DNA of 64,000 nt from Pseudaminobacter soli (ex Li et al. 2025) (GCF_029892515.1 NZ_JARXVF010000001.1:1-64000), one strand, 5' to 3'. Shown: positions 10,026 through 19,561, counted from the first letter of the stretch. The notes: generated from the sequence alone by a model not told the origin. Translations and numbers: made by a program.

Positions 10026-12398
10026 TCAGAAGCGGGTCGAAATACCGAAGTTGAAGTTCTGCACGATGTCGTCCTTCTGCTTGAGGACGGGTATCGCGTA
10101 GTCGACGCGCAGCGGACCGAACGGCGACGCCCAGATCAGGCCAGCGCCGACCGAAGCGCGCCACTGCGCGCTGGTACCAGCGATTTCCGTGCCCTTGAGG
10201 CTATTGCCGTAGAGCGTGGCCGCATCTGCGAACACCGCACCGCGCAGACCGAAGCTCTCCGGAACAACCGGCAGCGGGAACTGAGTTTCAAGCGAAGCAT
10301 TCCAATAGGTGCTGCCGCCCAGATGATCGCCAGTTTTGGGATCGAACGGACCGATTCCGCCATATTCGAAGCCGCGAACCATACGATCCGTGCCCTGGAA
10401 GTAATCGAAAATGCGGAGGTTATTTTCTGAACCATAGCCGGTGATATAGCCACCACCAACCGTAGCGAGACCGACGATATCCATCTCCTCAGAGAGGGTC
10501 TGGTAGTAGGTGCTGCGCCCGGTGAGCTTGACGAATCTGGCGTCACCACCAAGACCGGCGACTTCCGTCGTGAACCCTGCATAGAGACCCGAATGCGGGT
10601 TCTTCATGTCATCGATCGTATTGTAGAGCAACGAGGCCGAAACGGACGACTTGTTCCAGGGGCTCTCCGCAATACCCTGAAGAATAGCCGGAGAAATATT
10701 GCAATTGGGTGCAGTCGGATCCAACTGGCCGTTCACGACACAATTGTCGTTGCGGAGCTTATACTTCTCCTGCGTGAAGTTGTAGGCCAACTGCGTCGAC
10801 AGCGCCTCGGTGATGGGCAGGCCGAAGCGAACAGTCGCGCCGTTCAACTCGCTCTCATAATTCGTATACGTACGGGTCTGGCGATAGATATCGAAGCCCG
10901 CAGCAATACGACGACCGAGGAAGTAAGGCTCAGTGAAGGACAGACCGAAGTCGCGCGACTTCCGACCGCCGCCAGCCGAGAAGCGAATGTACTGACCACG
11001 ACCGAGGAAGTTGCGCTCGGTGATCGAGCCTTCGATCGACGGGCCTGGCGTCTCGCCGCCGGTCGTGTAACCAGCACCGATGGAGAATTCACCGGTCGAC
11101 TTCTCGACGACATCGACTACCAAGACAACCTGGTCGGGCTCACTGCCCGGCACGGTCGAGATCTGAACGCTCTCAAAGAAATTAAGGCCTTCGAGGCGCT
11201 TCTTCGCGCGCTGGATAAGGACCTGATTGAAGGCGTCGCCTTCGCTCACGTCGAATTCGCGACGGATGACATAGTCACGCGTACGATCGTTGCCGCGGAT
11301 TTCGATGCGCTCGACATAGGTCTTCGCACCCTGGTCCACCGTGTAGGCGACCGAAATCGTGTGATTCTCGAAGTTGCGATCACCGCGCGGGTTGACCTGC
11401 GCGAAGGCATAGCCCTTGCCGGCAACTTCTTCCGTCAGGGCGATGATCGAATCTTCGACGTTCTTGGCGCTATAGACGGCGCCCGGCCTGGTCTTCAGTT
11501 GAGCCTGAAGGGCTGCGGTGTCGAGTTCCGGAATGGAGCTTTCGACCGTGACGTCACCGAAATTATAGCGGTCGCCTTCTTCCACCACGATGGTGACGGT
11601 GTAGGTGTTGGACGCCGCGTCCAATTCACCGCCAGCGGACACCACGCGGAAATCGGCGTAGCCATGATTGTAGTAGAAGCGGCGCAGCGCCTCCTCGTCG
11701 GCGCGCAGGCGCTCCTGATCATAGATGTCGTCGCGCATCAGGAACGACAGGATCGTCGACTTCTTGGTCGAAATGATATCCGCCAGGCGACCCGAGCTGA
11801 AGGCATGATTGCCGACGAAATTTATCGCCGCAATCTTGGTGCGATCACCTTCGTTGATCTCGTAGACGACGTTGACGCGGTTTTCGCCCAAGTCGACGGT
11901 GCGCGCATTGACGACTGCGTCGTTGCGACCGATTCGGCGATAGGCTTCGCGAATGGCCTCGGCGTCCGACTCCATCGAGGCCGCCGAATAGGCGCCGCGC
12001 GGCTGGAGCTGAACCGTACCGGACAGCTGCGCGTCCTTGATCTTCTTGTTGCCCTGGAACAGGACCTGATTGACGACCTTGAGCTCGGAGACCTGCACGA
12101 CCAGGGTTGAACCGACCTGCTTGATGCTAACGTCCGAGAACAGGCCGGTTGCGAAAAGCCGCTTCACGGCCTCATCGATGTCGGCGTTGGAGAACGATTT
12201 GCCCGGCTTGGCGGCAACATAGTCGCGAATCGTCTGTGCCTCGATGCGCTGGTTACCGCGCACATCGATGCTGTTGACGACGGCTGCCGAGGCGGCCGAA
12301 ACGGCGGCCAGCTGCGCAACCACGGCCCCCGGCACAACCAGAGACGCGGACAGTGCCACCGCAGACGCGGCGCTTAGAAAACTGGATGCTGCCTTCAT
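10026..12398 (-). CDS. bamA: Outer membrane protein assembly factor BamA
   Basis: Omp85-family core of the BAM complex that folds beta-barrel proteins into the outer membrane. The 790-residue precursor has a hydrophobic signal segment (about residues 1-40), five POTRA domains (about 42-420, starting with VNSIDVRGNQRIEAQTI) and a 16-strand barrel with the conserved VRGF segment. It ends in the C-terminal phenylalanine (GISTRF) needed for barrel recognition. It follows rseP and precedes lpxD, linking protein and LPS assembly of the outer membrane. Confidence 0.98.
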   Translation of the reverse strand: MKAASSFLSAASAVALSASLVVPGAVVAQLAAVSAASAAVVNSIDVRGNQRIEAQTIRDYVAAKPGKSFSNADIDEAVKRLFATGLFSDVSIKQVGSTLVVQVSELKVVNQVLFQGNKKIKDAQLSGTVQLQPRGAYSAASMESDAEAIREAYRRIGRNDAVVNARTVDLGENRVNVVYEINEGDRTKIAAINFVGNHAFSSGRLADIISTKKSTILSFLMRDDIYDQERLRADEEALRRFYYNHGYADFRVVSAGGELDAASNTYTVTIVVEEGDRYNFGDVTVESSIPELDTAALQAQLKTRPGAVYSAKNVEDSIIALTEEVAGKGYAFAQVNPRGDRNFENHTISVAYTVDQGAKTYVERIEIRGNDRTRDYVIRREFDVSEGDAFNQVLIQRAKKRLEGLNFFESVQISTVPGSEPDQVVLVVDVVEKSTGEFSIGAGYTTGGETPGPSIEGSITERNFLGRGQYIRFSAGGGRKSRDFGLSFTEPYFLGRRIAAGFDIYRQTRTYTNYESELNGATVRFGLPITEALSTQLAYNFTQEKYKLRNDNCVVNGQLDPTAPNCNISPAILQGIAESPWNKSSVSASLLYNTIDDMKNPHSGLYAGFTTEVAGLGGDARFVKLTGRSTYYQTLSEEMDIVGLATVGGGYITGYGSENNLRIFDYFQGTDRMVRGFEYGGIGPFDPKTGDHLGGSTYWNASLETQFPLPVVPESFGLRGAVFADAATLYGNSLKGTEIAGTSAQWRASVGAGLIWASPFGPLRVDYAIPVLKQKDDIVQNFNFGISTRF

Positions 12399-12530
12399 CG
12401 GGCTATATTACCTTTTCTCGTAGTCCCCACGGCGAGAAAACCGGACGTGCGGTGAATTTCCCTTACCGTATTAACCGGATTTTCCCTACACGCAAGGCTT
12501 CTGGTTAATTTGCGTTTACTCAGCGCCGAC

Positions 12531-12550
12531 GCGTGACTTTCGCGTCACGC
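12531..12550. repeat. Inverted repeat in the rseP-bamA gap
   Basis: GCGTGAC (12531-12537) and its complement (12544-12550) flank a six-base loop in the 217-base gap between rseP and bamA. The gap also contains AT-rich GTTAA-type half sites, so it could hold a secondary promoter for bamA. Confidence 0.4.
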
Positions 12551-12615
12551 ATATCGCCACTCATGGTAAACGACCCCTCAATTAACCTCCGCGCAGGGCA
12601 AATTTCTTCATAATT

Positions 12616-13761
12616 TCAGCACCCGAACAGGTCGTTCCAGAACACGAACACCATGAATCCCAGAACGGCCAACATGCCGATTCGGTAGAAAATCTCCATC
12701 GTCCGCTCAGACACCGGTCGGCGGTTGACGGCTTCTATCCCATAGAAAAGCAAATGGCCGCCGTCCAGAGGTGGAATCGGCAAAAGGTTGAGAAAACCGA
12801 TTCCTACGGAGAGAAGCGCAACCAGTTGCACAAGCCACTCGAAGCCGAGCTTGGCGGCCCGACCAGCCATGTCGGCGATCTTGACGGGGCCGCCGAGCTG
12901 GCACTTGTCCTCGCGACCGGCCGCGAAACGCTGGAAGAACTGTCCGGTACGGGCAATGATGTTGCCCGTCTCGCGCACGGCCTCCACGAACGCACCCGCG
13001 GGGCTGTAGCTGACCACGCGGGGATGGCCAAGTTGCTCGTCGTTAATGACGCCGATCACTCCGACCTTGAGCTTGTTCCCCAGCGCATCGGTCTGCTCCA
13101 TCGGCTCCGGCGTAGCGGCCAGCGTGATGTCCTTGCCGTCACGCTGCAACACGAAATTGAGCTTGTCGCCCGCGCGGCCCGAGACCAGGCGCTGGACATC
13201 GGAAAAGGTCGAGACCTTCTCGCCGTCGACGCTGACGAAGCGATCCCCGGGCTGGAAGCCTGCCACCGCAGCCGGACTGCCGGGCCGAATCTCGGCGACC
13301 ATCGGCTCGGAGACGAACCGCCCGTACATAGTGAACACCACGGTGAAGACGGCGATGGTCAGCAGGAAATTGAACAGCGGGCCGGCAACCACCGTCGCCG
13401 CGCGTTTCCATACCGGTTGCGTGTGGAAGGCCACCTTGCGCTCCTCGTCGGAGAGCTGTTCGGTTTCCTGCGCATCCGGCGTGCTGGTGACGTTCATGTC
13501 GCCGACGAATTTGACGTAGCCGCCCAGAGGAATCGCTGAGAGCTTCCAGCGCGTGCCATGACGATCGGTGAACCCGAAGAGTTCGGGACCGAACCCGATG
13601 GAGAATGCCTTGACCCCGATGCCGCACCAGCGGCCGACGAGGTAATGGCCCATTTCGTGAACGAAGACGACCACGGTCAGCACGAAGAGGAACGGGATGA
13701 TAGTGCCTACGAGCAGACTGTCCGTGCCGAACATCGCAGGAAGTATCTGGCTCAAGGTCAT
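12616..13761 (-). CDS. rseP: Site-2 protease RseP/MmpA-type intramembrane metalloprotease
   Basis: Inner-membrane zinc protease that cleaves substrates within the membrane (anti-sigma factors in enterobacteria, PodJ in Caulobacter). The 381-residue protein has the HExxH motif HEMGH at residues 35-39 in the first membrane helix, one clear PDZ domain (GSPAAVAGFQPGDRFVSVDGE) and the second active-site motif NLLPIPPLDGGHL near the C-terminus. It stands between cdsA and bamA. The dxr gene often found between uppS/cdsA and rseP in other proteobacteria is not here. Confidence 0.96.
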   Translation of the reverse strand: MTLSQILPAMFGTDSLLVGTIIPFLFVLTVVVFVHEMGHYLVGRWCGIGVKAFSIGFGPELFGFTDRHGTRWKLSAIPLGGYVKFVGDMNVTSTPDAQETEQLSDEERKVAFHTQPVWKRAATVVAGPLFNFLLTIAVFTVVFTMYGRFVSEPMVAEIRPGSPAAVAGFQPGDRFVSVDGEKVSTFSDVQRLVSGRAGDKLNFVLQRDGKDITLAATPEPMEQTDALGNKLKVGVIGVINDEQLGHPRVVSYSPAGAFVEAVRETGNIIARTGQFFQRFAAGREDKCQLGGPVKIADMAGRAAKLGFEWLVQLVALLSVGIGFLNLLPIPPLDGGHLLFYGIEAVNRRPVSERTMEIFYRIGMLAVLGFMVFVFWNDLFGC

Positions 13762-13851
13762 GCCCCCAAATGATAATTGATTTCGCTAGGCCCCGCGCAG
13801 GCAGTGTCACTCCAAAGCGGCGAATCCAAGGCGCGACGTCTACTTCAGCGT

Positions 13852-13867
13852 GCAGAACGCGTTCTGC
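13852..13867. repeat. 16-bp perfect palindrome abutting the cdsA stop
   Basis: GCAGAACGCGTTCTGC is fully self-complementary and directly touches the last base of cdsA, 90 bases ahead of rseP. Its form suggests a dimeric-protein operator or a small hairpin with no loop to spare; no function is established. Confidence 0.5.
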
Positions 13868-14683
13868 CTAGAGAGGAAACAGACCGCTCGCCGGATTTTC
13901 GGCGCCGCCGAAAGCCGTACCGATGACGTATAGTGCCAGGGCCGCAACGACAAGCCCGTCGACTCGATCCATGACGCCACCGTGACCAGGAATCAGGTGG
14001 CTGGAATCTTTCACCCCATGCCGGCGCTTGACCCACGATTCGAATAGGTCGCCGATCTGGGACACGACGGACAGGAACAGCACCACCGGAACCATGAGCC
14101 CCAGATGGGGGCTGCCGGCCAGGACTGCAACTGCTAGTCCCGCAATGAGACCCCCGATTGTCCCGCCGATCGCGCCGCTCCAGGTCTTTCCGGGCGAGAT
14201 TGCAGGTGCAAGTTTCGGGCCGCCGATGGCGCGGCCAACGAAGTAGGCCAGGATGTCCGTCGCCCAGACGACGGCGAACAGGAACAGGATCGCAACCAGA
14301 CCCGACTTGTCGGCCCCTCGCAGGAGCGCCAGCGAGACGCCCGAGAGGCCCGCATAGGCAAGGCCCGCAGTGTTCCAGCTTCCCTGCTTGCCGATCGCCG
14401 CAACGATCGCGGAAACGACGACAGCGGCAGCGAGAGCGAGCAAGACGGTGGCTGCCGGAAATCCGGCGACCAAAAGCAGCAGAACCAGGGTTAGCAGGCC
14501 CGCCGCAAGCCATTGGTAGGGCGCGTTGGCCGCGCTCCGCGACATGGCGCTCCACTCATAGAACATGGCGAGCCCGATGGCGGCCGACAGCAGGCGGAAA
14601 TATGGGCCGCCGAGCCATGTCAGGCCAAGCACGATTACCGCCAGGACGATTGCAGAAATCACCCGCTGCTGGAGATTGCTCAT
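13868..14683 (-). CDS. cdsA: Phosphatidate cytidylyltransferase
   Basis: Integral membrane enzyme making CDP-diacylglycerol, the precursor of all major phospholipids. The roughly 271-residue protein has about eight membrane segments and the complete CDS signature near residues 215-240 (SWVKRRHGVKDSSHLIPGHGG followed by MDRVD). ATG 14683 (MSNLQQRV) is chosen; a TTG at 14692 overlapping the uppS stop is the alternative start. It is immediately downstream of uppS, as in most bacteria. Confidence 0.95.
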   Translation of the reverse strand: MSNLQQRVISAIVLAVIVLGLTWLGGPYFRLLSAAIGLAMFYEWSAMSRSAANAPYQWLAAGLLTLVLLLLVAGFPAATVLLALAAAVVVSAIVAAIGKQGSWNTAGLAYAGLSGVSLALLRGADKSGLVAILFLFAVVWATDILAYFVGRAIGGPKLAPAISPGKTWSGAIGGTIGGLIAGLAVAVLAGSPHLGLMVPVVLFLSVVSQIGDLFESWVKRRHGVKDSSHLIPGHGGVMDRVDGLVVAALALYVIGTAFGGAENPASGLFPL

Positions 14684-14688
14684 GCCGC

Positions 14689-15408
14689 TCAAGACGCGAC
14701 GCCTCGTGCCGCAAGGCCTCCGAAGCGGCGTTCGCGCGCGGCAAACTGCTCAAGCGCTTCGGCCAGATGTTCGCTGGTGAAATCGGGCCAGTAGCAAGGC
14801 ATGAATACGAACTCGCTATAGGCCGCCTGCCAGAGCAGGAAGTTTGACAGGCGCATCTCGCCGCTGGTGCGGATGACGAGATCCGGGTCGGGAATGTCGC
14901 TGGTGTCCAGGGCCGCGGCAAAAGTTTCCGCGCTGATCTCGTTCGGAGCGATCTGGCCCGCCACGGCCTGCTCGGCGATCTTTCGCACGGCGCGGACGAT
15001 CTCGTCGCGGCTGCCGTAGTTGAAAGCGATGACGAGATTGATGGCAACGTTGCCTGCCGTCAGCGTCTCCGCTTCATCGAGCAACGCCGCAATGTCCGGC
15101 TTCAGGCCGACGCGATCGCCGACGATCCGCACGCGCACGCCGTTCTGGTGAAGTTCGGCAAGGTCACGCCGAATGAAAAGCTTGAGAAGCCCCATGAGGT
15201 CGCTGACCTCGGACTTCGGCCGCGACCAGTTCTCTGAGGAAAACGCGTAGACCGTGAGCCAGCGGATGCCTTGAGCGGAGGCGGCACGCACCGTCTTGCG
15301 AAGTGCCTCGACCCCGGCCTTATGGCCAGCCAAGCGCGGCAGGCCGCGGGCTTTCGCCCAACGGCCATTTCCATCCATGATGATCGCGACATGCGCGGGG
15401 GGTGTCAT
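14689..15408 (-). CDS. uppS: Isoprenyl transferase (undecaprenyl diphosphate synthase)
   Basis: cis-Prenyltransferase that makes the C55 lipid carrier for peptidoglycan and O-antigen. The 239-residue protein begins [15 protein letters not shown] with the catalytic Asp at residue 12, and contains the SSENWSRP segment and [19 protein letters not shown] near the C-terminus. The frame stays open upstream to 15792 inside frr, but the ATG at 15408 with a GAAGGCGAG ribosome site and the family-typical N-terminus decide the start. Confidence 0.96.
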   Translation of the reverse strand: MTPPAHVAIIMDGNGRWAKARGLPRLAGHKAGVEALRKTVRAASAQGIRWLTVYAFSSENWSRPKSEVSDLMGLLKLFIRRDLAELHQNGVRVRIVGDRVGLKPDIAALLDEAETLTAGNVAINLVIAFNYGSRDEIVRAVRKIAEQAVAGQIAPNEISAETFAAALDTSDIPDPDLVIRTSGEMRLSNFLLWQAAYSEFVFMPCYWPDFTSEHLAEALEQFAARERRFGGLAARGVAS

Positions 15409-15440
15409 GATCTCGCCTTCGGGTCGCCGGCCAGACAACC

Positions 15441-16001
15441 TCAAACCTGCATGATCTCGGCTTCTTTTCCGCTCAGCAGGCTGTCGATCGTGGTGATCGT
15501 TTCGTCGGTGAGCTTCTGGACCCTTTCGGACTGAACGCGCGAATCGTCTTCGCTGATGTCGCCGTCCTTCTGAGCCTTCTTCAGATGATCCATGCCGTCG
15601 CGGCGAACGTGACGCGCGGCCACGCGCGCATTCTCCGCATAGGTGTGGGCGATCTTGACCAGTTCCTTGCGGCGCTGCTCGTTGAGCTCGGGCAGCGGAA
15701 TGCGCAGCGTGGTGCCGTCCACGATCGGATTGAAGCCCAGGTTCGACTCGCGAATCGCGCGGTCGACGGCACCGACCATCGACTTGTCCCACACGCTGAC
15801 GGAGATCATGCGCGGTTCAGGGACCGAGATCGTAGCCACCTGCGCAATCGGCATGGCCGAGCCATAGGCCTGGACATGGATGGGATCGAGAAGGTTGCTG
15901 GACGCACGGCCGGTCCTCAGCGATGCCAGATCGTGCTTGAAGGCGTTGACCGCGCCTTCCATGCGCCGCTGAATGTCGTTGAAATCTGCGCCGTTGCTCA
16001 T
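15441..16001 (-). CDS. frr: Ribosome recycling factor
   Basis: Splits post-termination 70S ribosomes together with EF-G. At 186 residues it has the standard length, with the long three-helix bundle domain ([26 protein letters not shown] at the start, and [24 protein letters not shown]) around a small beta domain. It lies between pyrH and uppS in the conserved order rpsB-tsf-pyrH-frr-uppS. Confidence 0.98.
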   Translation of the reverse strand: MSNGADFNDIQRRMEGAVNAFKHDLASLRTGRASSNLLDPIHVQAYGSAMPIAQVATISVPEPRMISVSVWDKSMVGAVDRAIRESNLGFNPIVDGTTLRIPLPELNEQRRKELVKIAHTYAENARVAARHVRRDGMDHLKKAQKDGDISEDDSRVQSERVQKLTDETITTIDSLLSGKEAEIMQV

Positions 16002-16047
16002 TTCTTCTTCTCCTTGACCTTCAGCTCTTCAGGCCAGTCTTTGCGGT

Positions 16048-16770
16048 TCATGCGTCGGAGACGACCGTGCAGTGGCCGTCGCCCCTGAGTATTTCGCCGA
16101 AACCGCCTTTTTCATGTATCGAATAGACGATTATCGGAATGTTGTTTTCGCGCGCAAGCGCAATCGCTGCCGTATCCATGATCGAGAGGCCTTTGGCGAT
16201 GACCTCGGCATGGGTAATGCGCTCGAAGCGCGTCGCGGTGGGGTCTTTCTTGGGGTCGGCCGAATAGACGCCGTCCACCTGCGTACCCTTGAACAGCGCA
16301 TCGGCGCCGATTTCGGCGGCACGAAGGGCCGCAGCCGAATCGGTGGTGAAGAACGGGTTGCCCGTGCCGCCGGCAAAGATCACGACCTTGCCCTCGTTCA
16401 TGTAGGCGGTTGCCTGGCGCTGGGAAAAGCTCTCGCAGAGTTCCGGCATGGCGATGGCCGAAAGCACCACGGCATCGACGCCGAGCTTGACCAGCGAGGT
16501 GCGCAGCGCCAGCGAGTTGATGACGGTCGCCAGCATGCCCATGTGGTCGCCGGTGACCCGGTCACCGCCCTTGGAGGCGACGGCCACGCCGCGGAAGATA
16601 TTGCCGCCGCCGATGACCACGCCCACCTCGACGCCAAGCGACCTCGCCTCAGCAATGTCGGACGCGATGCGATCGACCACGGAGACGTCGATGCCAAAAT
16701 GCTGATCACCCATCAGCGCCTCGCCCGACGCCTTCAACAATACACGCCGGTATAGGGGTTTGGCCGCCAT
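16048..16770 (-). CDS. pyrH: Uridylate kinase
   Basis: Bacterial-type UMP kinase of the amino acid kinase family, making UDP for RNA, DNA and UDP-sugar synthesis. The 240-residue protein has the glycine-rich VVIGGGNIFRG and GDHMGMLATVINSLAL segments and FAGGTGNPFFTTDSAAALRA. The frame is open upstream to 16914, but the ATG at 16770 with ribosome site AAGAGGA and the conserved start MAAKPLYRRVLLKASGEAL is the correct one. It stands 162 bases after tsf, across an intercistronic hairpin. Confidence 0.97.
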   Translation of the reverse strand: MAAKPLYRRVLLKASGEALMGDQHFGIDVSVVDRIASDIAEARSLGVEVGVVIGGGNIFRGVAVASKGGDRVTGDHMGMLATVINSLALRTSLVKLGVDAVVLSAIAMPELCESFSQRQATAYMNEGKVVIFAGGTGNPFFTTDSAAALRAAEIGADALFKGTQVDGVYSADPKKDPTATRFERITHAEVIAKGLSIMDTAAIALARENNIPIIVYSIHEKGGFGEILRGDGHCTVVSDA

Positions 16771-16873
16771 CTCGTCCTCTTTTGGATCTGTTTTTGTGTG
16801 TGCACCTTGAATGAGGGCGAATGTCCGCCTGCGGGCAATCGATCCCCGATGCACGTTTTTGCGCATACACGAA

Positions 16874-16899
16874 GGGCATCGCGTTGTCACGCGATGCCC
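16874..16899 (-). repeat. Intercistronic hairpin tsf|pyrH
   Basis: Ten-base perfect arms (GGGCATCGCG and complement) with a six-base loop lie 34 bases after the tsf stop. They are not followed by a T-run in the direction of transcription, so complete termination is unlikely; attenuation, processing or protection of the rpsB-tsf mRNA end is more plausible. Confidence 0.6.
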
Positions 16900-16932
16900 C
16901 CGGTGATGCGTCATGAAGCGCGTATTGCGCTA

Positions 16933-17856
16933 TTACTTCTTCACAGCTGCTGCAACTTCGGCAGCGAAGTCGGTCTCTTCTTTCTGGATGCCTTCACCCA
17001 GAGCGAAGCGGACGAATCCGGTGATCTTGGCCGGAGCGCCGATTTCCTTCTCGGCGGCCTTCAGGGCGGCGTCGACGGTCAGGTCCGGATTGATCACGAA
17101 GGCCTGCTTCAGAAGCACGGACTCCTCGTAGAACTTGCGCAGGCGGCCTTCGACCATCTTCTCGATGACGGCTTCCGGCTTGCCCGATTCGCGAGCCTGC
17201 TCGACGAAGATCGCCTTTTCACGAGCGACGACGGTCGGATCGACCTCCTCGGGGGTCAGGGCCAGCGGGCTGGTGGCGGCAACGTGCATCGCAACCTGGC
17301 GAGCGAAAGCGCGCGCTGCGTCTGCATTGCCAGTCGTTTCGATGGCAACGAGGACGCCGAGCTTGCCGAGGCTGTCGGCAACCGCGTTGTGCACATAGGT
17401 GGCAACCACACCGGCCGGAACCGAGAGCTTGACCGAGCGGCGGAAGCCCATGTTCTCGCCGATGGTGCCGACCGCATCCTTGATGGCGTCGGCGACGGAC
17501 TTGTCCGAGCCGGGGTAGCCAGCGGCGGCAACCGCCTCGGTCTCGCCATTGCCGGCAAGCGCCACGGCAGCAACGTTGCGGACGATTTCCTGGAAGGCTT
17601 CGTTGCGGGCAACAAAGTCGGTCTCGGAGTTAACCTCGACGACCACGGCCGAATTCGCATCGCCGGCAACGCCGATCAGGCCTTCGGCAGCGGTGCGGCC
17701 GGCCTTCTTGTCAGCCTTGGCAATGCCCTTGGCACGCAGCCAGTCGACGGCGGCTTCCATGTCGCCGTTGGTCTCGGCGAGTGCCGCCTTACAATCCATC
17801 ATGCCCGCGCCGGTTGCGTCGCGGAGTTCTTTGACCTGTGCTGCTGAAATGCTCAT
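16933..17856 (-). CDS. tsf: Elongation factor Ts
   Basis: Nucleotide exchange factor for EF-Tu. The 307-residue protein has the N-terminal UBA-like module ([21 protein letters not shown]), the TDFVARN motif that contacts EF-Tu, and the dimerisation/core domains typical of proteobacterial EF-Ts. ATG 17856 ([11 protein letters not shown]) is chosen over an upstream start at 17877. It follows rpsB across a strong hairpin. Confidence 0.98.
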   Translation of the reverse strand: MSISAAQVKELRDATGAGMMDCKAALAETNGDMEAAVDWLRAKGIAKADKKAGRTAAEGLIGVAGDANSAVVVEVNSETDFVARNEAFQEIVRNVAAVALAGNGETEAVAAAGYPGSDKSVADAIKDAVGTIGENMGFRRSVKLSVPAGVVATYVHNAVADSLGKLGVLVAIETTGNADAARAFARQVAMHVAATSPLALTPEEVDPTVVAREKAIFVEQARESGKPEAVIEKMVEGRLRKFYEESVLLKQAFVINPDLTVDAALKAAEKEIGAPAKITGFVRFALGEGIQKEETDFAAEVAAAVKK

Positions 17857-17951
17857 TCTCTTGCCTCTTGGTTCCAAATGCGTGAGCGCACCACCGATTT
17901 ATCGATGATGCGCCTGACGCCGACGCGACAAACCGCGTCCAATTTCAGAGA

Positions 17952-17978
17952 AATGAAGGCCGCAGGGCGGCCTTCATT
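17952..17978 (-). repeat. Intercistronic hairpin rpsB|tsf
   Basis: Twelve-base perfect arms (AATGAAGGCCGC and complement) around a three-base loop begin only four bases after the rpsB stop codon. The sequence after the stem in the transcript is TCTCTGAAA, without a U-tract. It may be a partial terminator or a stabiliser setting the S2:EF-Ts ratio. Confidence 0.65.
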
Positions 17979-17982
17979 GCCA

Positions 17983-18756
17983 TTACGCCTCGGGCGAAGT
18001 GCCTTCATCGAGCGCCGGCTCCGACGGAGCCTCGGCCGAAGCGCCGATGTCGACGCCGAGAGCGCCCTGCTGGCGGGCGATACCGTCAATGGCGGCGCGG
18101 GCGATCAGGTCGCAGTAGAGCGAGATGGCGCGGGCGGCATCGTCGTTGCCCGGGATCGGGAAGTCGATCTTGTCCGGATCGCAGTTCGAGTCGATGACGG
18201 CAACGACCGGGATGCCGAGGCGCTTGGCCTCGAGGATGGCGATCGCTTCCTTGTTGGTGTCGATGACGAACATCAGGTCCGGGGTCGAGCCCATGTCCTT
18301 GATACCGCCGAGGGCCTTGTCCAGCTTCTCGCGTTCGCGCTCGAGGTTCAGGCGCTCCTTCTTGGTGAAGCCCTGGGCTTCGCCAGCCAGCAGCTCGTCG
18401 AGCTTGCGCAGGCGCTGGATCGAGTTCGAGATCGTCTTCCAGTTGGTCAGCATGCCGCCGAGCCAACGCGAGTTGACGTAGTACTGGGCCGAACGCTGGG
18501 CAGCGTCAGCGACGATGTCCGAAGCCTGGCGCTTGGTGCCGACGAACAGCACGCGGCCGCCCTTGGCAACGGTATCGGAAACCTGCTTGAGAGCCTGGTG
18601 CAGCAGCGGAACCGTCTGCGACAGGTCGATGATGTGGACGTTGTTACGGGCGCCATAGATGTAGGGCGCCATCTTCGGGTTCCAGCGGTGCGTCTGGTGG
18701 CCGAAGTGAACACCAGCTTCCAAAAGCTGGCGCATGCTGAAATCAGGCAGAGCCAT
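17983..18756 (-). CDS. rpsB: 30S ribosomal protein S2
   Basis: Small-subunit protein uS2. The 257-residue protein starts [21 protein letters not shown] and contains the signature [13 protein letters not shown] and the conserved [16 protein letters not shown] short acidic C-terminal extension ([13 protein letters not shown]...) follows residue 240, as in other alphaproteobacteria. The ATG at 18756 has the ribosome site AAAGGAACTAGGA; the longer frame to 18798 is not supported. It is the first gene of the long translation/envelope operon. Confidence 0.98.
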   Translation of the reverse strand: MALPDFSMRQLLEAGVHFGHQTHRWNPKMAPYIYGARNNVHIIDLSQTVPLLHQALKQVSDTVAKGGRVLFVGTKRQASDIVADAAQRSAQYYVNSRWLGGMLTNWKTISNSIQRLRKLDELLAGEAQGFTKKERLNLEREREKLDKALGGIKDMGSTPDLMFVIDTNKEAIAILEAKRLGIPVVAVIDSNCDPDKIDFPIPGNDDAARAISLYCDLIARAAIDGIARQQGALGVDIGASAEAPSEPALDEGTSPEA

Positions 18757-18887
18757 TCCTAGTTCCTTTCCGGTTAGCCTCCACGGACGTAACGACATGG
18801 TTGGGATGCTATCCCTTCCCTGTCACCGGAGGTGTCAGCCGGATTTCTCCCGGGCAGATACCAAAGTCCGTGTGTGGAATGCCGGCG

Positions 18888-18916
18888 CATATAGAGGCAG
18901 AACGCTGGAAAAGCAA
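18888..18916 (-). promoter_or_regulatory. Sigma70-type promoter of rpsB
   Basis: On the minus strand, TTGCTT (complement of 18911-18916) and TATATG (complement of 18888-18893) are separated by exactly 17 bases. The start point would lie about 125 bases before the rpsB ATG. The leader contains small inverted repeats (for example GGGATGCTATCCC), a possible place for S2 autoregulation. Confidence 0.65.
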
Positions 18917-18949
18917 GCGGGGCCTTGATGGGCTCGCTTATCGCGTAGT

Positions 18950-19561
18950 TCATCGGCTGGCGATCAGCGCGCCGGTGCCGATCATGGCGCTGCCGGCGAC
19001 GCGGTTCATCCAGCGCATGCGGCCGGACGTATTGAACCATCGCGCGCTGCGGCCGGCGGCCAGTGAATAGAAGGTCATGATCCCAACGTTGATGCAGAAC
19101 ACCACGCCGAGCACGACGAGGCCGTCCAGGACCGTCAGAGCCTTCACATCGAGAATCAGCGGCATGATGGACGCGTGGAACAGGATGGCTTTGGGATTGC
19201 CGAGGCCGACGGCCGCTCCGAGTGCTACCGAACGCGCGGGCTTCGCCTGCGGCCGTTCGGCGCTGTCCAACGGCTGCGGCGAACTGCGCCACATCTTGAA
19301 GCCGAGCCAGATCAGATAGGCCGCGCCGGCATATTTCAGGAGCAGAAAAATCCACTCGACGGTGTGAGCGACGGCCGCCAGCCCCATCAGGGCCAGCCCG
19401 ACGAGCACCAGATCACCGAGGCCGATGCCGATTCCGAGCGCAATGGCCGGGGCTGCGCCGCGCGAAACGCCTGTGGTGATGACGGCCAGCATCGACGGAC
19501 CCGGGCTTGCCGCCGCGGCGAACACGGCACCCGCATAAGCCAGAAGCGAAAACAAGGTCAT
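18950..19561 (-). CDS. LysE/RhtB family amino-acid exporter
   Basis: Predicted inner-membrane exporter of amino acids or similar small metabolites. The 203-residue protein has about six membrane segments and the N-terminal family motif AAAASPGPSMLAVITTGVSRG, with GLGNPKAILFHASIMPL in the middle. The substrate cannot be told from sequence. Its ATG overlaps the stop of the upstream DUF4031 gene by four bases, so it is translated with that gene and eipB. Confidence 0.9.
   Translation of the reverse strand: MTLFSLLAYAGAVFAAAASPGPSMLAVITTGVSRGAAPAIALGIGIGLGDLVLVGLALMGLAAVAHTVEWIFLLLKYAGAAYLIWLGFKMWRSSPQPLDSAERPQAKPARSVALGAAVGLGNPKAILFHASIMPLILDVKALTVLDGLVVLGVVFCINVGIMTFYSLAAGRSARWFNTSGRMRWMNRVAGSAMIGTGALIASR

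Noticed and set aside
10593-12110. 505-codon frame opposite bamA
   Set aside because: bamA has POTRA and barrel signatures in the true frame; the shadow has none.
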